Source: Prevotella sp. 10(H) (lineage in GTDB: Bacteria > Bacteroidota > Bacteroidia > Bacteroidales > Dysgonomonadaceae). From it: DNA of 64,000 bases. A program made the position numbers and the translations under genes. This document shows positions 51,641 to 60,399 of this stretch, one piece after another. Every line of letters starts with the position of its first letter. Position 1 is the stretch's first letter. Location of the stretch: positions 744,001 to 808,000 of the forward strand of contig NZ_JOMI01000007.1 in assembly GCF_000711235.1 (NCBI RefSeq). Reading direction: 5' to 3'. The notes beneath the pieces were generated by a model, which was not told where the DNA came from, did no database searches, and saw only the letters and a program-made list of their open reading frames with translations.

Positions 51641-53311
51641 ATGAAAACGATCCTGACAACACTTAATGCTAAATATATTCATACTTCGCTCGCTTTGCGC
51701 TGGCTCTATGTTGCCAATAGAGAGCGGTTCGATATATCATTTAAGGAATACACAATAAAAGAGGATATAAGGAAGATTGCAGACGAACTGTTATTAACCG
51801 GAAGTGATATAATAGGCATTAGTGTTTATATATGGAACGTTAATCAGCTTAAGGAACTAGTTATACAACTGAAAGAAAAAAGACCGGAGATGATTATCAT
51901 CCTCGGAGGGCCGGAAGTGATGTATGAGCCTGAATATTTTTTACATAACTGGCCGGTCGATTATATCATAGGTGGCGAAGGTGAGTTTGTACTGGGTGAA
52001 TTACTGAACGCGATAGAGAATAATTTATCTGTCGATATCAGTGGCGTATCTTCCCGCAAACAGATAAGCAGGATGATAGTGCAGGCAGACCTTAACAAAC
52101 TGGCAGAGTTACCTTCTCCTTATACATTGGAAGAGGATAGGGAAAGCATGAAAAACAGGCTGCTCTATTTCGAAACATCACGAGGATGTCCCTATCAATG
52201 CCAGTATTGTTTATCATCACTGGAAAAAGGAGTACGGTATTTTCCGGAAGAATTTATATTCAATAATCTCAGGCATGTAATTGAATACGGGGTTAAGCAA
52301 ATCAAGTTTCTTGATCGCACATTTAATCTTAATAAGGATCATACATATAAAGTTTTTGACTTTCTTATAAGGAATTATCGGCTGGGGCTTAGCTGCCAGT
52401 TTGAAGTATATGCCGACTTATTGAAAGACGAAACTATCGATTATCTGAATCAACATTTACCAGAAAATTATTTCCGTTTCGAGATCGGTATACAGTCTAC
52501 CTATGAGCCGACAAATATTGCCGTAAAGCGCAAGCAGGATTTTCCGCTTATAGCGGCCAATGTGAAGAAAATAATGGATGGCGGTAAGATTGATTTGCAT
52601 CTCGATCTGATAGCCGGTTTGCCATTTGAGACGTTAGAAAGATTTATAAAATCCTTTAACGATGTATTTCGATTGGGAGCTAAAGAAGTGCAATTGGGTT
52701 TTCTGAAAATGCTTCGTGGAACTAATTTAAGAAAAAATGCTGTGATGTATGGCTATAGGTATACTGAAGAAGCTCCATATGAAATAGAATATAATGCTGA
52801 TATATCGGCTGAAGAACTAGACAGAATACATGAAGCCGAACATGCTCTGGAGAAATTCTGGAACAGCGGGCGATTTAAACAAACAATGGATAGGCTGACC
52901 GGAACGTATTATAAAGATCGGTATTTTGAACTGTTCGATGAAGTAGGTCAGTATTATAAAAATCGGCAATATCCTCACCGGGGATACCAACTCGAAGACT
53001 TATTCCGTTATCTGCACGAATTTTTAATCTCAAAAGGGATTGATTTGTTTCATACCTTGCGGGCCGATTATTACGGCAATTTTACTCGTAGGCCGCAAGG
53101 CTTTTGGGAAGATACATTGGATAAGAAATTAAGGAAGCAATTATTGTATCGGATTGGGCAGGATAAGACATTTTTATTGAAGCATAATATAAATCGAAAG
53201 ATTATTGAAAAGCAGACAGCAATAGATAAGTTGTCGGAAAATTTATATCTGCTTACTATCTTTATAGAAGACAATCGGTTGGAACTGAAATACACTATTG
53301 ATGGAATATGA
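51641..53311 (+). CDS. B12-binding radical SAM protein with DUF4080 domain
   Basis: 556 residues. A B12-binding-like Rossmann domain (about 1-140: DIIGISVYIWNVNQLKELVI, IILGGPEVMYEPEYF, DYIIGGEGEFVLGELL) precedes the radical SAM core (about 170-370). The cluster motif is ETSRGCPYQCQYCLSSLEKG (CxxxCxxC), and IQSTYEPTN and DLHLDLIAGLPFETLERF are typical. The C-terminal third matches DUF4080 (RMHEAE-like region and RRPQGFWEDTLDKKLRKQL). The substrate is unknown. It is a single-gene unit, ended by a strong hairpin. Confidence 0.85.
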   Translation: MKTILTTLNAKYIHTSLALRWLYVANRERFDISFKEYTIKEDIRKIADELLLTGSDIIGISVYIWNVNQLKELVIQLKEKRPEMIIILGGPEVMYEPEYFLHNWPVDYIIGGEGEFVLGELLNAIENNLSVDISGVSSRKQISRMIVQADLNKLAELPSPYTLEEDRESMKNRLLYFETSRGCPYQCQYCLSSLEKGVRYFPEEFIFNNLRHVIEYGVKQIKFLDRTFNLNKDHTYKVFDFLIRNYRLGLSCQFEVYADLLKDETIDYLNQHLPENYFRFEIGIQSTYEPTNIAVKRKQDFPLIAANVKKIMDGGKIDLHLDLIAGLPFETLERFIKSFNDVFRLGAKEVQLGFLKMLRGTNLRKNAVMYGYRYTEEAPYEIEYNADISAEELDRIHEAEHALEKFWNSGRFKQTMDRLTGTYYKDRYFELFDEVGQYYKNRQYPHRGYQLEDLFRYLHEFLISKGIDLFHTLRADYYGNFTRRPQGFWEDTLDKKLRKQLLYRIGQDKTFLLKHNINRKIIEKQTAIDKLSENLYLLTIFIEDNRLELKYTIDGI

Positions 53312-53349
53312 AGATGCCTCAGAATATTTATAAATTTCTGAGGCATCTT
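53311..53349. terminator. Strong hairpin between convergent genes
   Basis: AAGATGCCTCAGAA pairs with TTCTGAGGCATCTT over 14 bases. No good T-run follows on either side, so termination is likely but less certain; it could also act as an mRNA end stabiliser. Confidence 0.55.
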
Positions 53350-53367
53350 AACATGTTATCTATATTT

Positions 53368-53808
53368 TTATTTTCCAAACAGGCTTCCTAAAGAGCCCAA
53401 TATTCCGCCTTCTTTTTTGCCCGTAAAAGATTGTACCAGAGATTCGAAGCTGAAAGAATCATTCGGATCGTTCGATTTCTTAGAGAGTGCAACCATCAAC
53501 GCAGGTATTACTGCAGATGCAATGCTATTGGCTACAGCCGGATTTAGTCCGACTTTCTTGCTCAATGCAGATACTACTGAGTTTTGGATAGAACTAACCA
53601 TAGGGTTTCCGATATTTGAACTGCCTCCACCAAATAATCCTAATACATTCGATAAATTATCGGGAGTGAAATGTTCCTTGAGTCCGTCTACTATTGTAGT
53701 TGCAGTCGTTTCCACTGCCGCCTCTTGTTTTTCGGCGGGTATATCTGCATTATTTGTTATGGCTCTTCGAGCCTGACCTTTTATCAGGTCCATAATTCCG
53801 TCTAGCAT
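53368..53808 (-). CDS. DUF937-like small protein
   Basis: 146 residues, with no signal peptide. It has an Ala/Gly/Ser-rich central part: TIVDGLKEHFTPDNLSNVLG, LFGGGSSNIGNPMVSSIQNS, VVSALSKKVGLNPAVANSIA, SAVIPALMVALSKK. The ending GGILGSLGSLFGK resembles DUF937 family C-termini. Function unknown. It stands alone between a radical SAM gene and a HAD gene. Confidence 0.6.
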   Translation of the reverse strand: MLDGIMDLIKGQARRAITNNADIPAEKQEAAVETTATTIVDGLKEHFTPDNLSNVLGLFGGGSSNIGNPMVSSIQNSVVSALSKKVGLNPAVANSIASAVIPALMVALSKKSNDPNDSFSFESLVQSFTGKKEGGILGSLGSLFGK

Positions 53809-53895
53809 AATAGTGAAGTATTAATTATAATACTATTTTAACGTCGCAACGGATATATTGTTCTGGTTTCTAGTGCCTCTTTAAGTTAAATATAA

Positions 53896-54636
53896 TCAAT
53901 ACGATTCGTTCATATCCTGAGTGAAGCTATCCCAGTTTTCATACAGTGCTGCCATCGATGGAAGCACTATATTCGCCCCTGCATCCTGCAATACTTTATC
54001 ATCCATAGGGCCTGTATTAACGGCAATAGTAAATATACCTGCTGCTACAGCAGCTTCCACGCCGCGCGGTGCATTTTCTATCACTACTGCCTGATTGGGT
54101 CTCAGATTTCCTCCTTTTTCCAGACCCATGAAATATGGTTCGGGATGCGGTTTCCCATGTTTTACATCGAAGGCTGTTACCATTTTGTCTTTGGCAAACA
54201 GTCCCGGGAAATTATGTTCGAGTTTGTTTATCAGTGTGGGTTGTCCTGATCCGGTGACTAACACGCAGGTAAATCCTTCATCGTGCACTTTCTTTACAAA
54301 ATCGTATGCGAATGGTATAAGGCTGCCGTCGTTGTATTCGGTAAAGAGCTCGGTCTTTCGTTTGTATATTGTTTCCTTTTCTTCGGGTGTTGCGTCACGT
54401 CCTTTTTCCCTCTTCATAAGGTGATTGATAGTGCTGTTACCTATCATTCCTTCATATAGATAAAACTCTTCGGGAGTGCTCGGTATACCGAATTCATCCA
54501 TTGTTTCTTTCCAAGATTTGGCATGCCATTTCATGGAATCGTAGAGGACACCGTCCATATCGAAGAGTACGGCCTTGAGATCGAAGCTGGTATAATTATG
54601 TTTTTTCAAATAATCTTTAAATGCGGTTTTCATCAT
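53896..54636 (-). CDS. HAD-superfamily hydrolase, beta-phosphoglucomutase-like
   Basis: 246 residues. HAD motif I is VLFDMDGVLYDSMKWHA with the nucleophile Asp and acid/base Asp. Motif II is CVLVTGSGQP, the Lys of motif III is in VKHGKPHPEPYFMGLEK, and motif IV is VVIENAPRGVEAAVAAG. The helical cap at about 35-110 places it in subclass IA. Likely a sugar-phosphate phosphatase or phosphomutase; the specific substrate is unknown. It is 23 bases downstream of a glycosyltransferase gene on the same strand. Confidence 0.87.
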   Translation of the reverse strand: MMKTAFKDYLKKHNYTSFDLKAVLFDMDGVLYDSMKWHAKSWKETMDEFGIPSTPEEFYLYEGMIGNSTINHLMKREKGRDATPEEKETIYKRKTELFTEYNDGSLIPFAYDFVKKVHDEGFTCVLVTGSGQPTLINKLEHNFPGLFAKDKMVTAFDVKHGKPHPEPYFMGLEKGGNLRPNQAVVIENAPRGVEAAVAAGIFTIAVNTGPMDDKVLQDAGANIVLPSMAALYENWDSFTQDMNESY

Positions 54637-54659
54637 TATAATTGATTCTTTATTATGCT

Positions 54660-55610
54660 TTAACGCCTTAATTTATGACATATTCTTCTTTTTCTCATAT
54701 TGATATAAGGCAAAAATAAACGGTATCGCTTAGCGCCGTCCGAATTGAAAAATATCTGCCATGACTTTTCTATATCTATTATCTGTGCTTTAATTTCTCT
54801 TTGTTCGAGAAGGAAAGCCATTCTTTGCCTGAAAGTGAAAGGGTATTTTATATTGTATCGCTTACAAAACCGGATAGTCCAGTTAAAAAAATCAATCAGT
54901 GCTTTGAACATCTTTTCATTTACGGGAACAGAATCGGTAGATGACGAAACATTCTTTCCACTATACCGCCATTGCACATAGGCATTTTCTATTGTCCTGA
55001 TTCCTTTTTCATATGCACAATTCATTACTGTGGCATTATCGGAGCACATTGCCAGATTGAAAGGTATGAATCCTCCTGTCTTTCTGAAATGTGACAGCCG
55101 GAATACAAATTCCGGCATTCGTGCATCTATCTTGTATGAGTACAATTGCTTAAAGAAATCGATTGATGATAAATTCCCGGGGTATTGGGGAGGCGTATTT
55201 GTAATATTTCCTTCGGTATCTATAATTTTCAGATTGAAATGAAAGACATCGTTATCGCTCTTTTGTATTTCTTCCCTTAATAACTTTATACAATCCGGAT
55301 CCATCAGGTCATCATCAGAGAACATGATGAACCATGCCTCATCCTGTATCATTTCGAGGCATCTGTTCCAATGAGCGACGAGGTCTTTTCCTCCCATGTT
55401 TTTTTTATATCGCTTATAAAAGATTTTCAGATTGTCCTCATACCGGCTGACTATTTCATATAGATTAGCAGGGCTATTATCATCGCCGATGTAAACCCTG
55501 AAATTTTTGTCTGTCTGATTAGATAGCGAATCTAATGTGAATGACAGAAATTCGGATTTGTAGGCCGGAATAATTATAGCTATTTTAAATTCGGAATCGT
55601 TTTCTTTCAT
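54660..55610 (-). CDS. Family 2 glycosyltransferase
   Basis: 316 residues from the ATG at 55610, where the catalytic domain begins (IAIIIPAYKSEFLSFTLDSL); a longer frame to 55694 adds 28 residues unlike the family. GT-A features are RVYIGDDNSPANLYEIVSRY and the DxD-like SDDDLMDPDCIKLL; VFRLSHFRKTGGFIPFNLAM follows. The C-terminal helices are basic. It adds a sugar from a nucleotide-sugar, probably in surface polysaccharide or protein glycan synthesis. No other glycan genes are adjacent except a downstream HAD hydrolase. Confidence 0.82.
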   Translation of the reverse strand: MKENDSEFKIAIIIPAYKSEFLSFTLDSLSNQTDKNFRVYIGDDNSPANLYEIVSRYEDNLKIFYKRYKKNMGGKDLVAHWNRCLEMIQDEAWFIMFSDDDLMDPDCIKLLREEIQKSDNDVFHFNLKIIDTEGNITNTPPQYPGNLSSIDFFKQLYSYKIDARMPEFVFRLSHFRKTGGFIPFNLAMCSDNATVMNCAYEKGIRTIENAYVQWRYSGKNVSSSTDSVPVNEKMFKALIDFFNWTIRFCKRYNIKYPFTFRQRMAFLLEQREIKAQIIDIEKSWQIFFNSDGAKRYRLFLPYINMRKRRICHKLRR

Positions 55611-55720
55611 ATATAAACTGATAGCTGCGACTTTGAAAAAACGATACAAATATACATTATCTATACGATATAAACTAAAATGAATAAATGTCACAAAAAG
55701 TCAAAAAATCAATCTTTTTA

Positions 55721-55751
55721 TTTGCTATTACAAAAAAATGAAATAACTTTG
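55721..55751 (+). promoter_or_regulatory. Consensus promoter of the leu operon
   Basis: TTTG (55721-55724), exactly 19 bases, then TAACTTTG (55744-55751). It is a full match to the Bacteroidota primary-sigma consensus. The start point would be near 55758, only a few bases before the leader ATG. Confidence 0.75.
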
Positions 55752-55762
55752 TCAATCATAAA

Positions 55763-55834
55763 ATGAAACTTATGTCAATGCATAGTAATATTATTCTTAG
55801 TTCACTCATTATCCTCTGGAGAAATTTAGGGTGA
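55763..55834 (+). CDS. leuL: Leader peptide of the leu operon attenuator
   Basis: A 23-codon frame from the ATG at 55763 (in-frame ATG also at 55772) to TGA at 55832-55834. Leu codons lie at 55769, 55796, 55805, 55814 and 55826, and Ile codons at 55790, 55793, 55808 and 55811, so 9 of 23 codons are branched-chain; the core reads NIILSSLIILW. It lies between a consensus promoter and a terminator upstream of leuA. This is the arrangement of ribosome-mediated attenuation in enterobacterial leu and ilv operons. Ribosome stalling at scarce Leu- or Ile-tRNA would leave the stop region free to pair with the terminator's left arm. Confidence 0.75.
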   Translation: MKLMSMHSNIILSSLIILWRNLG

Positions 55835-55906
55835 GCATTGCTATGTAATATATAAAATAAAATAAACATGAGCCTTTCTCACTCCAGAAGATGAGAAAGG
55901 CTTTTT
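55829..55906 (+). promoter_or_regulatory. Attenuator: antiterminator and terminator of the leu operon
   Basis: The terminator is a perfect 11-bp stem, AGCCTTTCTCA (55871-55881) with TGAGAAAGGCT (55892-55902), then five T. The alternative pairing is GGGTGAG (55829-55835, spanning the leader stop) with CTCACTC (55878-55884), 7 pairs with one G-U. A second option is TCTGGAG (55815-55821) with CTCCAGA (55882-55888). Both use bases of the terminator arm or loop. A ribosome at the leader stop would mask the region and let the terminator form. Confidence 0.75.
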
Positions 55907-55947
55907 GTATAATATACACTAATGATTTTATAATTCAATTAAAAGTT

Positions 55948-57438
55948 ATGGACAGGTTATTTATTTTTGACACCACATTGAGAGACGGAGAGCAGGTTCC
56001 GGGTTGCCAGTTGAACACTATCGAGAAAATCGAAGTAGCCAGAGCCCTCGAAACCCTCGGTGTAGATGTAATAGAAGCTGGTTTTCCGATATCGAGTCCC
56101 GGAGATTTCAACTCTGTTGTCGAAATATCCAAAGCCGTGACCTGGCCTACCATATGTGCATTGACACGTGCCGTGGAAAAAGATATTGAAGTAGCGGCAG
56201 AAGCGCTTAAATATGCAAAGAACAAGCGTATACATACCGGTATCGGTACATCGGAGTTTCATATAAAGTATAAGTTTAATTCTACACAGGAAGAAATTCT
56301 CGAACGTGCGGCGGCATGTGTGAAATATGCAAAACGCTTTGTAGAAGATGTCGAGTTTTATGCCGAAGATGCCGGACGTACAGATAATGAATATCTGGCA
56401 AGGGTAGTGCAGGCTGTTGTAAATGCAGGAGCTACCGTCGTTAATATTCCCGATACCACAGGATACTGCCTGCCTACGGAATATGGGGCAAAGATCAAAT
56501 ATCTGATAGATAATGTGGATATGAAGAATGCTATTCTTTCCACACACTGTCATCAGGATTTGGGTATGGCTACGGCTAACTCTATTATGGGAGTGCTCAA
56601 CGGGGCGCGTCAGGTAGAAGTGACCATAAACGGGATAGGCGAGCGTGCCGGGAATACATCTTTGGAAGAAGTGGTTATGGCTATCCGAAGCCACAAGGAA
56701 CTGAATATAGAAACAAATATAAATACGCAGAGGATATATCCAGTAAGCCGCATGATTTCCAGCCTGATGAATATGCCTGTGCAACCGAATAAGGCTATTG
56801 TCGGGAGGAATGCTTTTGCCCACTCATCGGGCATACATCAGGATGGCGTATTGAAACACCTTTCTACATATGAGATCATCGACCCTAAAGATGTAGGTAT
56901 AGATGATAACGCAATAGTACTCACTGCACGTAGTGGACGCGCGGCATTAAAAAATAGATTAAATTTGTTGGGAATAGAAGTCGGTGACGATCAGTTGGCG
57001 GAAATGTATCAACGTTTCCTGGAACTGGCCGACCGTAAGAAAGATATTACCGACGAGGATATCCTTATTCTTGCTGGTAAGGAAACTGATAAAATGCGTC
57101 GTATCAAACTGGACTACCTACAGGTTATATCCGGTTTAGGTGTACGTAATGTGGCAAATGTAGGCTTAGATATCGCAGGCGAAAAGTTCGAAGCCTCGGC
57201 TTCAGGTAATGGTCCTGTAGATGCCGCTATACAGGCGATAAAACAAATCATCCGCCGACAGACAGTAATCGAAGAATTTCTTATTCAGGCTATCAACAGA
57301 GGTAGCGACGATATAGGGAAAGTGCATATGCAGGTAGAACATGAAGGTGTAAACTACTATGGTTTCTCAGCTAACACAGATATAGTTGCTGCTTCGGCAG
57401 AAGCTTTTATAAACGCTGTAAATAAATTTGTAAAATAG
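55948..57438 (+). CDS. leuA: 2-isopropylmalate synthase
   Basis: 496 residues from the ATG at 55948. An in-frame ATG at 55891 lies inside the attenuator stem and is rejected. The catalytic barrel has [52 protein letters not shown] with the HxH metal site, and [19 protein letters not shown]. After [13 protein letters not shown] comes the LeuA regulatory domain (about 395-496, [16 protein letters not shown] and [17 protein letters not shown]), where leucine inhibits in characterised enzymes. It is the first committed step of leucine synthesis, under transcription attenuation here. Confidence 0.93.
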   Translation: MDRLFIFDTTLRDGEQVPGCQLNTIEKIEVARALETLGVDVIEAGFPISSPGDFNSVVEISKAVTWPTICALTRAVEKDIEVAAEALKYAKNKRIHTGIGTSEFHIKYKFNSTQEEILERAAACVKYAKRFVEDVEFYAEDAGRTDNEYLARVVQAVVNAGATVVNIPDTTGYCLPTEYGAKIKYLIDNVDMKNAILSTHCHQDLGMATANSIMGVLNGARQVEVTINGIGERAGNTSLEEVVMAIRSHKELNIETNINTQRIYPVSRMISSLMNMPVQPNKAIVGRNAFAHSSGIHQDGVLKHLSTYEIIDPKDVGIDDNAIVLTARSGRAALKNRLNLLGIEVGDDQLAEMYQRFLELADRKKDITDEDILILAGKETDKMRRIKLDYLQVISGLGVRNVANVGLDIAGEKFEASASGNGPVDAAIQAIKQIIRRQTVIEEFLIQAINRGSDDIGKVHMQVEHEGVNYYGFSANTDIVAASAEAFINAVNKFVK

Positions 57439-57451
57439 GATTGGCGTATTC

Positions 57452-58549
57452 ATGGAAGTCAAGAAATACGAATATATTGATAGTCTAAGGGGCATAGCCA
57501 TATTATTGGTTGTGTTGGTACACGTCCAGTATATTGAGGGTTTTACTTCATCAATATCTTATTTCTCTACTACAGCGTTTCAGTTCATGGCAAATGGTCA
57601 CTTAGGCGTCAGTTTATTCTTCATTGTAAGCGCATTTACATTGATGATGTCTCATCAGAGACGACAATATGAGGATCATGCAAACAGGAATTTTTTCATA
57701 CGCCGGTTTTTTCGTATAGCGCCCATGTATTATTTAGCCATAGTATATTTTACATTCGCTTATTTTGTCGGATTTGATTTTGCAAATATAGATTGGTCAA
57801 ATGTACCCAAGAAAGAACTTATACTGAATGTGTTGTTTGTTAACGGATTCTTTCCCGAATATATCCATCACTATGTTCCCGGGGGATGGTCAATAACTGT
57901 AGAGTTTACTTTTTACGCATTATTCCCCTTATTATTTGCCAGGCTGAAAACAATAAATCAAGTTATATCTTTTACGTTGATTTCGTTATTAATATCTACA
58001 GTGTTTAATCTTTTGCTAAAGGGAACCGGCGCAGATATAAATAACTTCTTGGGATATTATATTGTGGCACAACTACCCGTATTTTCACTGGGTATATTAG
58101 CATATCGGTTGGTGAGTGTTAAGGAGGAAATAATGAACGTAAAACTTTCTTCACTGTCTTTTTTGGCTGTAACTATCTTTGTTTATTGTTATACAGCTAT
58201 TTCATATGACTTTCTTTATAGCATTGTATTCTTCCTATTACTGATAATTCTTTCTCAAAAAGCATATAAATTATTCTCTAATAAGATATTGGCAAAGATA
58301 GGTAAAGTAAGTTTTAGCCTTTATCTCGTACATTTTGCTATGATGACAGTGTTTAATATGTTCGGCTGTTTTAGATGGGTAGAACCATATATCAAAGATA
58401 AAACCACAGCTTATTTGTTTTTTATCTTTGGCTACATATGCCTGTTTGCGGTGAGTTTTTTATTATCCAATATTACATATAGACTTATAGAAATGCCCGG
58501 TCAGAATCTGGGTAGGAAATTAATTAAAAAATTAGATCAACAAAAATAG
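57452..58549 (+). CDS. Acyltransferase family 3 membrane protein (OafA/YrhL-like)
   Basis: 365 residues with about ten membrane helices. The N-terminal motif YIDSLRGIAILLVVLVHVQ holds the conserved Arg and His; later FIRRFFRIAPMYYLAIVYFT and PGGWSITVEFTFYALFPLLF with the WSIxxE motif are typical. The C-terminal part has KIGKVSFSLYLVHFAMMTV. Such enzymes acetylate or acylate sugars of surface polysaccharides. It lies 13 bases after leuA and 14 before leuC, so it is co-transcribed with leucine genes without an evident link to them. Confidence 0.88.
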   Translation: MEVKKYEYIDSLRGIAILLVVLVHVQYIEGFTSSISYFSTTAFQFMANGHLGVSLFFIVSAFTLMMSHQRRQYEDHANRNFFIRRFFRIAPMYYLAIVYFTFAYFVGFDFANIDWSNVPKKELILNVLFVNGFFPEYIHHYVPGGWSITVEFTFYALFPLLFARLKTINQVISFTLISLLISTVFNLLLKGTGADINNFLGYYIVAQLPVFSLGILAYRLVSVKEEIMNVKLSSLSFLAVTIFVYCYTAISYDFLYSIVFFLLLIILSQKAYKLFSNKILAKIGKVSFSLYLVHFAMMTVFNMFGCFRWVEPYIKDKTTAYLFFIFGYICLFAVSFLLSNITYRLIEMPGQNLGRKLIKKLDQQK

Positions 58550-58563
58550 AATTTTAAATAAGT

Positions 58564-59961
58564 ATGAAAACTTTATTCGACAAAATCTGGGATGCGCATG
58601 TCGTATCTTCTGTAGAAAACGGTCCTACACAGCTGTACATAGACCGTCACTTCTGCCATGAGGTAACAAGCCCTCAGGCTTTTAACGGATTGCGGGCAAG
58701 GGGGTTGAAGGTGTTTCGTCCTGAGAAAACAACAATCACAGCGGACCACAATACGCCGACAATGGATCAGGATAAGCCTGTAAAGGATCCGATTTCCAAA
58801 AATCAGCTTGATACATTATCTAAGAATGCAAACGATTTCGGTATCAGCTTGTTCTATCCGTTAGGACATCAGAAGAACGGAGTTGTTCATATCATAGGGC
58901 CTGAAAACGGATTTACACAGCCGGGGATGACAATTGTTTGCGGTGACAGCCATACATCGACGCATGGCGCATTCGGAGCAATTGCATTCGGTATAGGAAC
59001 CAGCGAAGTAGAAATGGTGCTTGCTACACAATGTATCTTGCAAACACGCCCTAAGACTATGCGCATCACTTTTAACGGAAATCTGGGTGAAGGTGTTACT
59101 GCAAAAGATTTAGCATTGTACATGATTTCGAAGCTCACTACTGGGGGCGCTACAGGATATTTCGTAGAATATGCGGGTGAAGCTATCCGCAATATGTCGA
59201 TGGAAGAGCGCATGACTCTTTGTAACCTGAGTATAGAAATGGGTGCGCGCGGAGGACTTGTTGCTCCGGACGAAACTACGTTCGCATATGTGAAAGGACG
59301 CGAATTTGCACCGAAAGGCGAAGCTTGGGATAAAGCCCTGGCATATTGGAAAACATTGAAGACAGATGAAGGTGCTAAATTTGATAAAGAATTGGTTTTC
59401 GATGCTGCTGATATCAAACCGATGATTACTTACGGGACTAATCCGGGTATGGGTATGTCTATCGACGGCACGATACCAACACTGGAACAAATCGATGAGG
59501 CCGGACGTATATCGTTCCAGAAATCTATGGATTATATGGGATTTGCTCCGGGTGAAAAGGTCGAAGGTAAAGCTATCGATTACGTATTTCTTGGCAGTTG
59601 CACAAACGGTCGTATCGAAGATTTCCGTGCATTTGCCAACTTCGTGAAAGGAAAGAAGAAAGCAGATAATGTCATAGCATGGCTTGTTCCGGGCAGCCAT
59701 ATGGTTGCCGATCAGATAAAGACAGAAGGTTTGGATAAAATACTTACCGATGCAGGTTTCCAGCTACGTCAGCCGGGATGTTCTGCTTGTCTTGCAATGA
59801 ATGATGATAAGGTTCCGGCTGGTAAATATGCCGTTTCCACATCAAACCGAAACTTTGAGGGCCGTCAGGGTCCGGGTGCACGTACTATTCTTGCAGGGCC
59901 TTTGGTCGCTGCTGCTGCTGCGGTAACTGGAAAAATTACGGATCCCCGTTATTTTAATTAG
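58564..59961 (+). CDS. leuC: 3-isopropylmalate dehydratase large subunit
   Basis: 465 residues, the standard length. Aconitase-family features are [13 protein letters not shown], the substrate motif [20 protein letters not shown] and the iron-sulfur cysteines in [20 protein letters not shown] plus [20 protein letters not shown]. With LeuD it isomerises 2- to 3-isopropylmalate. Its TAG overlaps the first base of an octamer repeat array, so the repeat abuts the coding end. In many bacteria leuD follows directly; here a four-helix-bundle gene separates them. Confidence 0.95.
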   Translation: MKTLFDKIWDAHVVSSVENGPTQLYIDRHFCHEVTSPQAFNGLRARGLKVFRPEKTTITADHNTPTMDQDKPVKDPISKNQLDTLSKNANDFGISLFYPLGHQKNGVVHIIGPENGFTQPGMTIVCGDSHTSTHGAFGAIAFGIGTSEVEMVLATQCILQTRPKTMRITFNGNLGEGVTAKDLALYMISKLTTGGATGYFVEYAGEAIRNMSMEERMTLCNLSIEMGARGGLVAPDETTFAYVKGREFAPKGEAWDKALAYWKTLKTDEGAKFDKELVFDAADIKPMITYGTNPGMGMSIDGTIPTLEQIDEAGRISFQKSMDYMGFAPGEKVEGKAIDYVFLGSCTNGRIEDFRAFANFVKGKKKADNVIAWLVPGSHMVADQIKTEGLDKILTDAGFQLRQPGCSACLAMNDDKVPAGKYAVSTSNRNFEGRQGPGARTILAGPLVAAAAAVTGKITDPRYFN

Positions 59962-59985
59962 TAAATTAGCAAATTCGGAAATTTG
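59952..59985 (-). repeat. Left 8-mer array flanking the four-helix-bundle gene
   Basis: Read on the minus strand, TTTGCTAA-TTTACTAA-TTAAAAT units run over the leuC stop, and CAAATT/AATTTG form a small palindrome at 59970-59985. The segment GTAAATTAGC at 59961-59970 is the inverse complement of GCTAATTTAC at the right array. Confidence 0.7.
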
Positions 59986-59992
59986 AAAATAC

Positions 59993-60346
59993 ATGACGAG
60001 GGAAACAGGTAATGCAATAGTAGATTTGTCTTTTAAGTTTGCTTTAGACATCATTGTTTTTGTTGAAAACTTAGAACAAAATAAGAAATTTATTATTGCT
60101 AACCAGATATTAAAAAGCGGTACTTCTATCGGAGCAAATGTTCGCGAAGCACAAAATGGAGAAAGTAAAATAGACTTTATTCATAAATTAAAAATTGCAG
60201 CTAAAGAAGCTGATGAAACAGAGTATTGGCTGTTGCTTTGCAAAAGTTCCGAGAATTATCCTTTTAATCCTCAATTACTAGAAGATGTTAAAGTCATACA
60301 AAAAATTATTAATAAAATTATCGGAACGGCAAAATCAAGGGGCTGA
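59993..60346 (+). CDS. Four-helix-bundle (S23/IVP-like) protein
   Basis: 117 residues, all helical. The family signature is clear: VDLSFKFALDIIVFVENLEQ, ANQILKSGTSIGANVREAQN, KIDFIHKLKIAAKEADETEY and WLLLCKSSENYPF, then a last helix. Such proteins were first seen in intervening sequences of 23S rRNA genes and are widespread as free-standing genes in Bacteroidota; a cousin is the Avd accessory protein of diversity-generating retroelements. The biochemical role is unknown. It sits between leuC and leuD, bracketed by inverted octamer arrays, which suggests it arrived as a cassette. No reverse transcriptase or transposase lies with it. Confidence 0.9.
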   Translation: MTRETGNAIVDLSFKFALDIIVFVENLEQNKKFIIANQILKSGTSIGANVREAQNGESKIDFIHKLKIAAKEADETEYWLLLCKSSENYPFNPQLLEDVKVIQKIINKIIGTAKSRG

Positions 60347-60358
60347 TATTTAAAGCCA

Positions 60359-60393
60359 TTTGCTAATATGCTAATTCGCTAATTTACAAATTG
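60359..60393 (+). repeat. Right 8-mer array flanking the four-helix-bundle gene
   Basis: TTTGCTAA, TATGCTAA, TTCGCTAA and TTTACAAA are four consecutive 8-base units. Its orientation is inverse to the left array, so the two bracket the gene as imperfect inverted repeats. It ends 7 bases before the leuD ATG. Confidence 0.8.
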
Positions 60394-60399
60394 ATTTCT

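Noticed and set aside
55891-55947. Upstream ATG for leuA at 55891
   Set aside because: It lies in the attenuator stem, so the ATG at 55948, where the conserved [14 protein letters not shown] begins, is chosen.
55957-56823. 288-codon minus-strand frame inside leuA
   Set aside because: It lies opposite a strongly conserved enzyme, has a cysteine/histidine-rich random composition and matches no family.
59110-59700. 196-codon minus-strand frame inside leuC
   Set aside because: Shadow of leuC; no domain, no promoter of its own.
59993-60346. Avd accessory protein of a diversity-generating retroelement
   Set aside because: The fold family is related, but no reverse transcriptase, template repeat or variable repeat is seen in the window.
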